A DNA stretch of 39,351 nucleotides from an uncultured bacterium (lineage in GTDB: Bacteria; Verrucomicrobiota; Kiritimatiellia; RFP12; UBA3636). Made by a program: the position numbers and the translations under genes. Every line of letters starts with the position of its first letter. Within the stretch, counting starts at the first letter, position 1. This document shows positions 23,176-32,468 of the stretch, piece after piece. The stretch spans positions 1-39,351 of the forward strand of contig CADBEF010000009.1 of NCBI GenBank assembly GCA_902793555.1, read 5' to 3'. The notes beneath the pieces are model-generated. The model did not search any database. It saw only the letters and a program-made list of their open reading frames with translations, and was not told the origin of the DNA.

Positions 23176-25817
23176 TGTTGTCGTCTCCTTGGTAACAGTC
23201 TGATGCGGCGGAGCTTGTCCGGACCGAACAAACCCAGGCGCAGGCGCGGCTCGTGGAGGAACGTTCCCGGAACGTCGTTGGTGAACGCGAGGGTGCCGTC
23301 CGTTCCGGTCGCGACCCGCTCCACGCCGAAGAAGAATTCCGTTTCGCCCCCGAGCGACTGCCGGGAAACGGCGTAGTCCGCATGCCAGCCGGCCGGCGTC
23401 CGCGGATGGTCCTTCCGCCGGAGGATCGCGGGCGGGGGCGGCTTGCGCTCGCTCTTGCGGTCCATGAGGAACAGGTGCGCCTCTTCCGGCCCCTCTCCCG
23501 CCGACTCGAAGTCCAGGTGGAAGACGATTTCGTCCGTACCGGATTCGAATCGCCAGGAGATTCCGTTGGCGCCGTAGGTCCCGCCTTCCCCGGCCGTTTC
23601 GCCGTCCCACGCCAGGAACGCCCCGACGTCCCCGCCGGCGACGGCCACGGCCTCCGCCGCGGCGAAGTCCCCGTCGAGCAGTTCGCGGAGCCGGTCGGCG
23701 CGCCACCGCAGCTTGGCCGGAAAGAACTGGAACGTCTCCGCTTCGGAATGGTATCCGAGGCGGGGGTCGCGCTCGCAGAGTTCCGCCAGGCGCAGGGAGT
23801 TCCCGATCTCCTCGCGGACGATTTCCTTCATTTCGGAGAGCAGGCGCCCCGAGTCCGGCGGCGAGTCCAGCAGGGCGTTGCGCAGGACGTAGAAGCGGAG
23901 GATATTGTGCCCGGAGCGGAACAGGACGTCCAGCGCCCGCGCGACGGAAAAGTCCCCTTCGCGGCCGCGCTCGTCCGCCTTCTCCAGTTCCGCCAGGCCC
24001 TCCCGCCATTCGCGCGACAGGATTCCCGTCAGCTCCGCGAGTTCGCCGAGCCCGAACTGCTCCGCGCACTCGCCCAGCGCGTCGCCCGCGGGGAACGTCT
24101 CCGGCTTCCAGCTACGGGTGAGCGGACGCATCGCCTGCTTGAGGTGCAGCGGCCAGACCGGGCCGTCGTGCATCGGGCCGTAGTACTGGAACTGGATGTC
24201 CAGCGGATAGTTGGAATAGCCGTCGGCGAAGCGCTTCCAGGCCGCGACCGCGTGCCGCCGGTCGCGCCCCCAGCGGGGCTTGGCCAATTCGTCGAGGAAC
24301 GCGTCCTCGCCGGCCGCGAAGTCCTCCCAGGCGAGCCGGCCCGCCGCCTCGTTCATGAGCCCCGGGCAGTTGCCGAAATACCAGCACTGGATCGCGTCCC
24401 GGACGCCCAGCTCCCGCATGGCGCGGTATTTCCGGTAGAGCAGGCCCGGCACGGGAATCTCCGGAACCGTCGCGCATTCGTGGGAGCAGGCCACCTGGAG
24501 CTTGGCGGCGAGCCCGCAGCGCCCCCGGGCGGCCGCGGCCATCCGCGCGAAGCGGTCGGACGGCCCGACGGCCGAGAGCCAGTAGTCGCCGCCGGCGCGG
24601 ATAGAACCGAGCTGGCGCTGCGTCACGCCCGATTCGAAATTGACGGCCACCGTCACGTCCGCCGGCAGTTCGGCGGGCAACCGCTCGACCCAGCCGGCGA
24701 CCGGTTCCGCCTGCGGCAGGTAGAGCCAGGAGACCAGTTCCGCCTCGGGGGCGGCGGCGGCCATGCCCCGCTTCATGGCGCCGAGCACGTCGGCCAGGAT
24801 TTTCCCGGGCGACCGGCCGCAGCGCCGCGGGCACGGAATCGCGGCGGCGTCGTCGGAAAGGCGGGCCCGGCTTGTGCAGGACGTCGTGCGTTCGCCGAGG
24901 GAAATCGTAATCAGCCCGCCCAGGCGCGGAACCGCGCGGAACAAGGACTCCGTGCATTCGCGGAGGTATCTCCGCGCCGCCTCCGAGTCCACGCAGAAGC
25001 TGTCGAGGTCCGTTCCCGTCCCGTCCGCGGGATGGCCCGGCCCCCGCATCGCCTCGCATCCCGGCGGCACCGGGTTCCCCGCCGCCTTCGACCAGAAGAT
25101 CGGTTCGATGCAGAACGCCCAGATCGTGATCCCGTAGCGCCGGCAGCGTTCGACCGTGGCGCGCAGCTTGGCGATCCGGCGCGCCGCGTCCGGCGGCGCG
25201 GGCCGGAACGACGTGTCGCAGATTTCGCGGAACGCGACGGTCAGCCACAGCCCGTTCACGCCTTCGTGCGCCAGGCGGCCCAGGTATTCCTCCGGGTAGT
25301 AGTCGACGTCGTCCATGAGTTCGTCGACGTTGAACGGCGGCCGTTTGATCGGGCCGAAGAAGCAACGCGAGATCCGGTTCCGCAACCACGGCTTCCGCCG
25401 GACCGTTCCCCGCTTGAGGTACGGCGACCCGGCAAGCCGGTCGCGCAGGTGGTAGAGGCCTCGACGGATTGCCTCGGCGTCGGACGCCTCCAGCGTCACC
25501 CCGTCCTCTCCGACCGTCAGGCGGTACTCCTCCCGGTCCAGGCCGGGAACTTCCCTCGTTTCGACGGGAACGGCGCCGCCCGCCAGACCCGCCTCCGCCA
25601 GGAACCGTCCGAAATCCGCATTCGCGGTGTCGAGCAGACCTTCCGGATCGGGGAAGCCCGCCCGCAGGAACAGGCCCCGCTTCGCGTCCAGTTCGTTCGG
25701 ACCGCACGGCGCGTCGTCCCAGCGCGGCGCGAAGGGTTCGTGCCGACGGAACGCTTCCGAGAGGAGCGCCGCTCCCCTTGGATGGTCGGGCATTCCGTCG
25801 TCACGGACGTTCGGCAT
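23172..25817 (-). CDS. Cytoplasmic GH20/GH67-like glycosidase homologue
   Basis: 881 residues without a signal peptide, so it probably acts on imported oligosaccharides. Residues about 90-130 look like the small N-terminal domain common to GH20, GH67 and GH84 enzymes (VTLEASDAEAIRRGLYHLRD). A TIM-barrel-like domain follows: EGVNGLWLTVAFREI, YGITIWAFCIEPIFW, then GGLITISLGERTTSCTSRA with a nearby Cys cluster (IPCPRRCGR) that could bind metal. The C-terminal ~200 residues are a helical/beta accessory region. ATG 25817 is preceded by GGAGG. Its stop overlaps the next start as ATGA (23172-23175). The substrate is unknown, and the family call is by general architecture only. Confidence 0.65.
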   Translation of the reverse strand: MPNVRDDGMPDHPRGAALLSEAFRRHEPFAPRWDDAPCGPNELDAKRGLFLRAGFPDPEGLLDTANADFGRFLAEAGLAGGAVPVETREVPGLDREEYRLTVGEDGVTLEASDAEAIRRGLYHLRDRLAGSPYLKRGTVRRKPWLRNRISRCFFGPIKRPPFNVDELMDDVDYYPEEYLGRLAHEGVNGLWLTVAFREICDTSFRPAPPDAARRIAKLRATVERCRRYGITIWAFCIEPIFWSKAAGNPVPPGCEAMRGPGHPADGTGTDLDSFCVDSEAARRYLRECTESLFRAVPRLGGLITISLGERTTSCTSRARLSDDAAAIPCPRRCGRSPGKILADVLGAMKRGMAAAAPEAELVSWLYLPQAEPVAGWVERLPAELPADVTVAVNFESGVTQRQLGSIRAGGDYWLSAVGPSDRFARMAAAARGRCGLAAKLQVACSHECATVPEIPVPGLLYRKYRAMRELGVRDAIQCWYFGNCPGLMNEAAGRLAWEDFAAGEDAFLDELAKPRWGRDRRHAVAAWKRFADGYSNYPLDIQFQYYGPMHDGPVWPLHLKQAMRPLTRSWKPETFPAGDALGECAEQFGLGELAELTGILSREWREGLAELEKADERGREGDFSVARALDVLFRSGHNILRFYVLRNALLDSPPDSGRLLSEMKEIVREEIGNSLRLAELCERDPRLGYHSEAETFQFFPAKLRWRADRLRELLDGDFAAAEAVAVAGGDVGAFLAWDGETAGEGGTYGANGISWRFESGTDEIVFHLDFESAGEGPEEAHLFLMDRKSERKPPPPAILRRKDHPRTPAGWHADYAVSRQSLGGETEFFFGVERVATGTDGTLAFTNDVPGTFLHEPRLRLGLFGPDKLRRIRLLPRRRQQ

Positions 25818-25831
25818 CGTCGGTTCCTCCG

Positions 25832-26950
25832 TCAGTTGCCGGCGGGCTTCCGGTTGCTGAACGTCCCGCTGGGCGGGATGGCGACGGCGTCCTCGGGATC
25901 GGGCTTTTCCGGGTCGAACGCGCGGTAGGGTTCGCGGATCGCGTCGCCGGCGACCGGGATGTCGGCAAGGCCCGCCGCGACGATGCGCGCCATCTCGTAG
26001 GCGCCGTACATGCTGTGGTGCGTGTTGTCCACGTTCTTGCCGTCGATGGGGCGCTGGAGCCGCTTCGACCCTTCGGCGCCGAGCGCGCCCATCATCCGGT
26101 AGCTCGCGTCGTTGAGGTCGATGCACGGCACGCCCTTCGCGTCCGCGACCGCCTTCGCCGCCTTGGCGTAGGCCCCGAGCGACTTGCCGAACTGCGTGCC
26201 GTGGGCGGGATGGAAGCCGCGGCGCTCCACGGGCGTCACGACGACCGGGTGCGCGCCCTTTTCGCGGATGCGGTCGATCCACTCCCCGAGCCGCCGCGCA
26301 TAGCCGTTCTCCGCCTCCTCGCCCGCGATCTTCTGGTCGTTGTGCCCGAATTGGATTAGCACCCAGTCGTCCTTCGCGAGATGCTCGAGGACGCGCTCGA
26401 GGCGACCCTCCTCCCCGAAGGTCTTCATCGCGAGCCCCGACTTCGCGAAGTTCGCGGTCGTCCACCCCGGACGCACGAACGCCGGCAGTACGAGCCCCCA
26501 GCTCCCCAGCGGCTCGTTGCGGTGGTCCTCCACGGTCGAATCGCCGCAGATGTAGATCGTGCGGGCCGACGCGTTCGGCGTCACGCGCGGCGCGGGCGCC
26601 GCTTCGCCGCCCTGCGGCGCGTTCGTGAAGAGCTCGATCTTCAGCTTGCGGTTGCTCCACTCGTCGCCTTTCTTCGTCGTGTAGGGCCCCGGCACGCGCG
26701 CGGTGAAGGTCACCGTCTTCTTCTCGCCCGCCGCGAGTTCGGTCCGGTCGACGGCGATCCGCCGCCCGGCGAACTTCACGAAGTTGGTGGACGGCCCGTC
26801 GCCGAGATCGATCTCGACGTCGTAGTTGCCGATCTCCATTGGCTTGTCGAGCAGCATGCACGCGCGGAACGCCGCCGCGTCCTCGCCGAAGGCGGTGGCG
26901 GAAGCGGCGAAAACGATCGCCAATGCGGAAAGGATGTGTCGTCTGTTCAT
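25832..26950 (-). CDS. Secreted rhamnogalacturonan acetylesterase-like protein (CE12, SGNH fold)
   Basis: 372 residues with signal peptide MNRRHILSALAIVFAASATA. Residues 30-115 form a beta-rich accessory domain. The SGNH esterase domain begins at about 130: block I IYICGDSTVED with nucleophile Ser138, block III LIQFGHNDQK, and the catalytic Asp308/His311 (or His312) in NVDNTHHSMYG. CE12 enzymes remove acetyl groups from the galacturonic acid of rhamnogalacturonan I. The gene ends 14 bp before the next gene and starts 6 bp after the previous one. The Shine-Dalgarno site is weak, which suggests coupling to upstream translation. Confidence 0.85.
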   Translation of the reverse strand: MNRRHILSALAIVFAASATAFGEDAAAFRACMLLDKPMEIGNYDVEIDLGDGPSTNFVKFAGRRIAVDRTELAAGEKKTVTFTARVPGPYTTKKGDEWSNRKLKIELFTNAPQGGEAAPAPRVTPNASARTIYICGDSTVEDHRNEPLGSWGLVLPAFVRPGWTTANFAKSGLAMKTFGEEGRLERVLEHLAKDDWVLIQFGHNDQKIAGEEAENGYARRLGEWIDRIREKGAHPVVVTPVERRGFHPAHGTQFGKSLGAYAKAAKAVADAKGVPCIDLNDASYRMMGALGAEGSKRLQRPIDGKNVDNTHHSMYGAYEMARIVAAGLADIPVAGDAIREPYRAFDPEKPDPEDAVAIPPSGTFSNRKPAGN

Positions 26951-26956
26951 CGTGTT

Positions 26957-28807
26957 CTACCGAACGATGATGGTTGTTCCCCGGGGGGCGTAGCGTTTCA
27001 GGACGAGGAACTCCGAAGGCGGAAGCGCGCGCTCGGTGTAGCGGATCTCGTCGAACCACCCCTGCATCGGATGGTCGTTCAGGTTGCCCCCAACGGAAAA
27101 CGCCATGCCGTCCTTGAAACAGGCGGGGAAGTCGACGATCGGCGCGGGCAGCGTCAAGGTTTCGCACTCCTCGTGGCCGATGAAGAAGCGCACGGTCGGA
27201 CGGTCTTCATTGTCGGCGTCCGCCACGCGGTACACCACCGCGTAGTGCTGCAAATGCCGGTTGACGCACTTCTCCTGGTAGGCGGTCTTCATCCCGGGAA
27301 CGGCATAGGACTTCTGCTGGTACGCGCCGTCGACGGGTCCAACGACGACCTGAAAAGTGAACCCCAGCGACTTCATGTCAAGATAGAGGTCCCACGCATA
27401 CTGGGTTGTTACCGAGCCCGAAACGCCGTTCTTGAACGCCCCCTTGACGCCGAAGACGGACGCGCGAGTGCGCGGATCCGCGCCAAGCACGGCCCTCCAT
27501 CCGGCGATGTCGGGCCGCCAGTACATCTCGGCGGTGAAGTCGGAGGCCGTCAGAAGGTCCACGTCGCCCATCACGAAGGACGGCCCCTTGCCGAAGTATT
27601 CGGAGCTTGCATTCTTGGGGCCTATGACAAGGAAGGCGCAGTTCGTGTTCGGGCGCATGTCCTTGTCCGGCACCACCAGGCCGCTGCGGATGCGGTCCGT
27701 GACGTTCGAGGCGTAGCCGTCCATCGTCAGCGTGCCGATGCTTTCGTCGGTGTAGGTGAACGTGTATGGCGTCACGACGCCGTCGCCGGAATGCCGGAAG
27801 GTCTGCCCGTCGACGGCATACGCGTACTGGTTCGTGACGGGGGCGCCATAGCGCACGCGCCACAACGCCTCGTTCGGGACCGTCCCCAGCGACACGCCGG
27901 TCGCGTTCGACTCGAACGTCCAATGGAAGCTCGTTTGCAGGGCCGCGTCGTCCGGCGGGATGTCCGACGCGCGCAGCAGCTCCTTCGACGAAAGCACGCG
28001 GTCCGTGACGCGCAGCGCCGCGAACCGCGCCGCCGTGAGGCCGTTGCCGAGCGAAAACGCCTCGAACGTGGCCGCCTTGTCGCCTGTGCACGCCCGCTCG
28101 CTTCCGGAATGCGTGTAGTCGAGGATGGCCTTGAGCTTTCGCGTCTCGCCATTGTAGGTCACGGCCATGTGATGCCACGTCCCCGGAACGATCCCGTCCC
28201 CATTGGTCAGTTGCGCGATGGAAGCGTTCCCCGCGGTGCTGGCATAGATCGCACGGACCGAGTAGCCGCGTCCCTGGCTGTCGGGTTGGCTCTGGAGAAG
28301 CACGAAAATCCGTTCGCCCTCTCCGAACCGGACGTTGTACTGATAGGTGGCGGGAGCTCCGGTTCTCAGCATCTTCACCGCATCGAACTTGAAGAAGAAC
28401 TCCACCGTCCAGGAGTCGAGCGCCGCGAGCCGCGCGCCGAGATCGGCGAACTCGATCGAAGTGGCGGAATTGATCTGCGCGTCCCAGCTGTTCGTAAACC
28501 ACGTTGTCTGAATCGACCGGAACGCATTGGTGCTGTAGACGGCGTCGGCCCTCCAGACGCTGTTCGTGTAGAGGTACCGCCCCGGAACGTCGTCCAGGAA
28601 CGTGGCGGTGGCGGCGTCGCCGCTGTTGCGGACCGCGCCTCCGGAGAGGGAGGACGGATCGACGGCGTTGTGCAGGGCGACGCCGATGGCGTCGGCCCCG
28701 TCGTTTCCTTCCGAGAAGGGATAGAACGCCACCTCCGCGGCGGACGCTCCGGAGGCCAGGGCCAGGATCGCTGCCGCGAACACAGAGAATCTCCATCGCG
28801 CTTTCAT
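26957..28807 (-). CDS. Secreted protein with two LamG/concanavalin-like domains
   Basis: 616 residues. Signal peptide MKARWRFSVFAAAILALASG with probable cleavage after SAA. LamG-like domain one covers about residues 100-290 (DSWTVEFFFKFDAVKM, PGTWHHMAVTYNGETRKLKA, RVTDRVLSSKELL). Domain two covers about 410-610 (DFTAEMYWRPDIAGWRAVLG, HYAVVYRVADADNEDRPTVR, GWFDEIRYTERALPPSEFL). No catalytic motif was seen; a substrate-binding or surface role is likely. AAAGGAAG precedes ATG 28807, which overlaps the stop of the upstream tannase-family gene as ATGA. Confidence 0.8.
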   Translation of the reverse strand: MKARWRFSVFAAAILALASGASAAEVAFYPFSEGNDGADAIGVALHNAVDPSSLSGGAVRNSGDAATATFLDDVPGRYLYTNSVWRADAVYSTNAFRSIQTTWFTNSWDAQINSATSIEFADLGARLAALDSWTVEFFFKFDAVKMLRTGAPATYQYNVRFGEGERIFVLLQSQPDSQGRGYSVRAIYASTAGNASIAQLTNGDGIVPGTWHHMAVTYNGETRKLKAILDYTHSGSERACTGDKAATFEAFSLGNGLTAARFAALRVTDRVLSSKELLRASDIPPDDAALQTSFHWTFESNATGVSLGTVPNEALWRVRYGAPVTNQYAYAVDGQTFRHSGDGVVTPYTFTYTDESIGTLTMDGYASNVTDRIRSGLVVPDKDMRPNTNCAFLVIGPKNASSEYFGKGPSFVMGDVDLLTASDFTAEMYWRPDIAGWRAVLGADPRTRASVFGVKGAFKNGVSGSVTTQYAWDLYLDMKSLGFTFQVVVGPVDGAYQQKSYAVPGMKTAYQEKCVNRHLQHYAVVYRVADADNEDRPTVRFFIGHEECETLTLPAPIVDFPACFKDGMAFSVGGNLNDHPMQGWFDEIRYTERALPPSEFLVLKRYAPRGTTIIVR

Positions 28808-30210
28808 GGTTCTTCCTTTCGTTCGCTGGCCGGGACGTCCTCGCAAGAGACCGTGCAGTCCGGATGCGGGGTCACGACGAGGATTTTCGGTTCGTGGTTC
28901 CACTTGAACGACAGCACGCCGGGCGGGACGCCGCGCTCGACCCAGTCGACGATCTTCGCGTCGAGGCCGATCGGCGAGCCGACGAGTCCCGCGCCCGACG
29001 GCTCGCCGCCGGCGCCGTGCGAACGCCCGGGAACGGAGTAGTAGGCGAGAAACTCCGCCGCCTCGGCCTCCCCGCCGCACCGCGCGGCGACGGACTCGCA
29101 GTATTCGCGAATTTCCGGCTCCGGGCAACTCGAGTCCTCAAGACCGCCGTACAGGATGATTTTGCCGCCGCGCGCCCGGAACGCGGTAAGGTCGGCGGGG
29201 GGAAAGACCTCCGCCTCGGACGCGTACGCCGCGAGGTCCGCCTCGGTGGCCGCCGAGAGACTGGGCAGTCCCAGATACTTCGGCAGGAGAAACGACCACG
29301 CGCCGGCGAACTCCACGCCGATGAGGCGTCCCGGGGCGAAGGGCTTGCCGTCGACCGGGAGCGGCTCGAAGAGTTCGCGCCACAACGCCTCGCGGTCCGC
29401 GAGGGCGGGATTGCGAGCGACGATCTCGCTCCAGCAGCCGTCCAGCTTCTCCTTCGTGGGGCGCGGATCGACGATGAAGCGTCCGCGCGCGAACGCGGGG
29501 TCGGTCTTCGCGAACCAGGCGAGCTCGGCTTCGCGCACGGCGGCGATCTCGTCCTTCGTGAACCACTTCCCGTATTTCTCCTTGAGGCGCCGGTGCCGCC
29601 ACGCGTTCGAGCTCCGCGAGCGCTCCGTGATGCCGGGGACCTCGCTCACGATCCCGTCGTAGTCCTCCGGGAATCGCGACGCCTCCTGCACGCCCTGGAG
29701 CCCGCCGCACGACGCGCCCGTGAAGTAGCACTTGTCCGGCCCGCGCCCGTAGTACGCCTCGACGAGGCGCTTGGCGGCCACCGTCATGAGGTGCGTCGCG
29801 CGCCAGGCGTAGTCGCGCAGTATCTCGCGGTCGGTCGGCGTCTCCGCGAACGGCGACCGCGACGTCCCCAGGTCCGAGTGGACGCAGGCCGAGGTGCCGT
29901 TGAAATGGAAGCTCACGGCGCCGGCCCAGCCGCCGTTGCCGAAGCCCCAGAGCCGGCCGTCCCACTTGTCGGGCGCCGGGAGGCCGAGCTCGCAGCGGAT
30001 GAACGAGGCCGGCGTCGGCGCGAGCGTGAACGCCACCCGGAGGGCGCTCCCCCGGCGCTCGACGAGCGTGATTTCGCCGCCGTCGTCGAGCTTCGCGGCG
30101 CGGAGCCGTTCCTCGGCCGCGGACGGCGCGCCCGCCGGCTCCGCCGCCGCGAGGTTCGCGGAGAGCGCCGCCACGCACAGGCACGCGGCGCGGTTCCGGG
30201 CCTCCTTCAT
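28804..30210 (-). CDS. Tannase/feruloyl esterase family protein, secreted
   Basis: 468 residues. Signal peptide MKEARNRAACLCVAALSANL, cleavage probably after AAA. An alpha/beta-hydrolase of the tannase family: GFGNGGWAGAV, nucleophile Ser167 in YFTGASCGGLQG, acid Asp359 in YGGLEDSSCPEPE, and His398 in GRSHGAGG. The family hydrolyses gallate or ferulate esters attached to plant sugars, which fits an operon acting on decorated pectin or hemicellulose. ATG 30210 has a strong AAGGAGG site and overlaps the upstream stop as ATGA. Its leader and first codons closely resemble those of the gene at 23175. Confidence 0.85.
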   Translation of the reverse strand: MKEARNRAACLCVAALSANLAAAEPAGAPSAAEERLRAAKLDDGGEITLVERRGSALRVAFTLAPTPASFIRCELGLPAPDKWDGRLWGFGNGGWAGAVSFHFNGTSACVHSDLGTSRSPFAETPTDREILRDYAWRATHLMTVAAKRLVEAYYGRGPDKCYFTGASCGGLQGVQEASRFPEDYDGIVSEVPGITERSRSSNAWRHRRLKEKYGKWFTKDEIAAVREAELAWFAKTDPAFARGRFIVDPRPTKEKLDGCWSEIVARNPALADREALWRELFEPLPVDGKPFAPGRLIGVEFAGAWSFLLPKYLGLPSLSAATEADLAAYASEAEVFPPADLTAFRARGGKIILYGGLEDSSCPEPEIREYCESVAARCGGEAEAAEFLAYYSVPGRSHGAGGEPSGAGLVGSPIGLDAKIVDWVERGVPPGVLSFKWNHEPKILVVTPHPDCTVSCEDVPASERKEEP

Positions 30211-31343
30211 TGTTGCGCCTCCTTTCCGACCGTCGCCATCTGGAGGTCCTGGATGTTCACGTCTTCGTTCCAGTAGCGCCAGCGCATCCCGACGAGGGAG
30301 TAGAACGCCTCGCGGAGCTTCGGCGGCGCGTGGTCGTAGTTGCACGTGTAGCCGACCGCGAGGCGCCGCGACCGGTCGCAGAGCCCTTCGCTGCCGCCGA
30401 CGCCGCCGTGCCCGAACACGCGCGAGAGGTCGTCCGCTTCGCCCCAGAGCCCGTAGCCCATCCCGAAGACCATGTGCCACTTCTTCAGCCCCTCGGCGTC
30501 GGGGACGGGGTCGGACGGATGGCGGCAGGGCCGCAACGCCTCGTCCAGCGTCGCTTTGCGGACGAGCGGCGGCTGGCCGTCGAATCCACAGAGCCGGTCG
30601 TAGAACGTCGCGATCGCCCGGGCCGTCGCGACCGCCCACGAGCTCGGCAGCATCGCGCGGCGCGCGACGTCGCTGTTCATCGTCTCGAACATCTCGCCCC
30701 GGTAGACGGTCGCGACGCGCGCGATCTCCGCGTCCCCGCAGACGAAGAAGAACTCGTCCGCGATGCCCGCCGGCTCGAGAACCTGCTCCCGCAGGACGTC
30801 GCCGACGGGACGGCCCCACGCCTTCTCGAGAAGGCCGCCGAGCGCCCAGCCGTAGGACTTGGGCATGTAGCGCTGCGTCGTCCCGGGCCCGATCTCCGGG
30901 GCGCACGAGGCGTACCAGTCGAGCATCGCGTTCCAGTCGGCCATCGCGGCGAGGCCCGCCGCGTCGTTGCCGAGTCCGGGCTTCCGGTCCGGGAGCCCGC
31001 TGCGGTAGCCGAGCAGCTCGCGAACCGTGAGCCGCTCCTTGCCGCCGCCGCGGAACGCGGGCCACCAGTCGGACACCGGCCGGTCGTATTCCAGGATTCC
31101 GCGCTCGACGCTGCGGTGCACGGCCGTCGCGAGAAGCGGCTTCTCCGTCGAGAAGACCGGAAAGAGCGTGCGGCCGTCGATCTTCGCCGCGCCGGCGTCC
31201 GCGGACATCGTCCCCGCGTGGACGTCGACGACGCACTCGCCGTCCCGGAACGCGCAGAACTGCAGCGCGCCTTGCAAGCCCTCGCGCACGGCGAGGTCCG
31301 CCAAGGCCTGCGCCTTCTCCTGCAGTTCTCCCGTCGGCTTCAT
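30207..31343 (-). CDS. Beta-lactamase-fold serine hydrolase (class C/EstB type)
   Basis: 378 residues without a signal peptide. It has the class C/penicillin-binding fold motifs: S65-T-E-K68 in FPVFSTEKPLLAT, a tyrosine in SYGWALGGLLEKAWG in place of YxN, and H312-G-G in FGHGGVGG. Such proteins include esterases that remove acyl groups from small sugars or other compounds, as well as DD-peptidase-like enzymes. Cytoplasmic location within a polysaccharide operon favours an esterase acting on imported oligosaccharides; that is an inference. ATG 31343 lies 17 bp after the fucosidase stop. Confidence 0.85.
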   Translation of the reverse strand: MKPTGELQEKAQALADLAVREGLQGALQFCAFRDGECVVDVHAGTMSADAGAAKIDGRTLFPVFSTEKPLLATAVHRSVERGILEYDRPVSDWWPAFRGGGKERLTVRELLGYRSGLPDRKPGLGNDAAGLAAMADWNAMLDWYASCAPEIGPGTTQRYMPKSYGWALGGLLEKAWGRPVGDVLREQVLEPAGIADEFFFVCGDAEIARVATVYRGEMFETMNSDVARRAMLPSSWAVATARAIATFYDRLCGFDGQPPLVRKATLDEALRPCRHPSDPVPDAEGLKKWHMVFGMGYGLWGEADDLSRVFGHGGVGGSEGLCDRSRRLAVGYTCNYDHAPPKLREAFYSLVGMRWRYWNEDVNIQDLQMATVGKEAQQ

Positions 31344-31360
31344 TGCGGTCTTCGCCTCCG

Positions 31361-32419
31361 TCACGACGGGTTGCGCGCGGCGGCGGGGCCGTTCCGCGCG
31401 TCCCCCGCCTCGCGCAGGATCTGCGCGGCGGGCGCGGGAATGCGGCCGAGGGGGTCGGGGCCGACGTTGAGGAGGTAGTTCGCGCCGAGCGCCTTCAGGT
31501 GTTCGCGCGTGGCGCGGACCTTTTCGGCGCTCTTCCAGTTCTGGTCGGTCGGCTTGTAGCCCCACGAGTCGTTGAGGGTCGCGCACGACTCGTAGAGCAT
31601 TGCGCCCTTGTCGTCCGTCGGAATCTCGTTGTCGCCGGAGGACGTGTAGTCGCAGACCATCCGCTTGTTCGTCCCCTGGCGCGAGCCGCCGCCGATCCGG
31701 GAATTGACGAGGCATCCCGGCTGGTGGCGCCGCACGAGCGAATAGAGGTCGAAGGCCTGGTCCTCCGTGAGCGTGGAGCCGATGTCGAACCAAACGAGCG
31801 CCAGGTCGCCGTATTGCGTGAGGATCTCCTCGACCTGCGGCTTCGCCTTCTCCTCGAAGTAGCGGGAGAAGTCCTTCTTCGCCTTGTCGGGGAAGTCCCA
31901 GTTGTTCGTCCAGGCCGAACCGCCGCCCCAGTCGTCGGGCCGCGTGTAGCCGCCGCCGTCGGGATGGCTCCAGTCGAGGTCCTGCGAGTAGTAGAGGCCG
32001 AGCCGGAGGCCGTGCTTCCGGCAGGCCTCGGCGAGCTCGCCCACGACGTCGCGCCCGAACGGCGTGGCGTCGACGACGTTGAACCGGGAGACCTTCGAGC
32101 GGAACATCGCGAAGCCGTCGTGGTGCTTCGAGGTGAAGACGACGTACTTCATCCCGGCGTCGCGGGCGATCCGCACCCATTCGTCGGCGTCGAAGAAGAT
32201 CGGATCGAACGCCTTCGCGAGCGCCGCGTATTCGGCGTTGGGGATGCGGAAGTAGGCCTGCGCCCATTCCGCGATGCCGGGCATCACGCGCCCGCGCCAC
32301 TCCCCGCCGAGGAGGGCGTAGAGCCCCCAGTGGACCATCAGTCCGTACTGGGCCTCCTTGAACCACCGGCGGGATTCCTCGAGCCGGTCTTCGTTGTCGT
32401 TTGCCATGGTCGGTTCCAT
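31361..32419 (-). CDS. GH29 alpha-L-fucosidase, cytoplasmic
   Basis: 352 residues. GH29 signatures in order: FKEAQYGLMVHWGLYALLGG, YVVFTSKHHDGFAMFRSKVS, LRLGLYYSQDLDW, and the catalytic nucleophile Asp212 in LALVWFDIGSTL. GH29 enzymes release alpha-L-fucose by a retaining mechanism. The C-terminal accessory beta domain of longer family members is missing. There is no signal peptide, so it likely works on imported fragments. Two starts are possible: ATG 32419 (MEPTMAND) and ATG 32407 (MANDN). Neither has a ribosome site; 32419 gives a leader of about 5 nt. It is the first gene of the seven-gene operon. Confidence 0.9.
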   Translation of the reverse strand: MEPTMANDNEDRLEESRRWFKEAQYGLMVHWGLYALLGGEWRGRVMPGIAEWAQAYFRIPNAEYAALAKAFDPIFFDADEWVRIARDAGMKYVVFTSKHHDGFAMFRSKVSRFNVVDATPFGRDVVGELAEACRKHGLRLGLYYSQDLDWSHPDGGGYTRPDDWGGGSAWTNNWDFPDKAKKDFSRYFEEKAKPQVEEILTQYGDLALVWFDIGSTLTEDQAFDLYSLVRRHQPGCLVNSRIGGGSRQGTNKRMVCDYTSSGDNEIPTDDKGAMLYESCATLNDSWGYKPTDQNWKSAEKVRATREHLKALGANYLLNVGPDPLGRIPAPAAQILREAGDARNGPAAARNPS

Positions 32420-32430
32420 CCGTGGCCCAT

Positions 32431-32459
32431 ATCCTACCACAGATCGCGGCGGAATGACA
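32431..32459 (-). promoter_or_regulatory. Promoter of the fucosidase operon, nearly leaderless
   Basis: Minus strand: a weak -35 TGTCAT at 32459-32454, a 17-bp spacer, then TGGTAGGAT with TAGGAT at 32436-32431. Eleven nt separate the -10 from ATG 32419. A weak -35 beside a strong extended -10 fits control by an activator. Confidence 0.5.
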
Positions 32460-32468
32460 CGCCATTTT

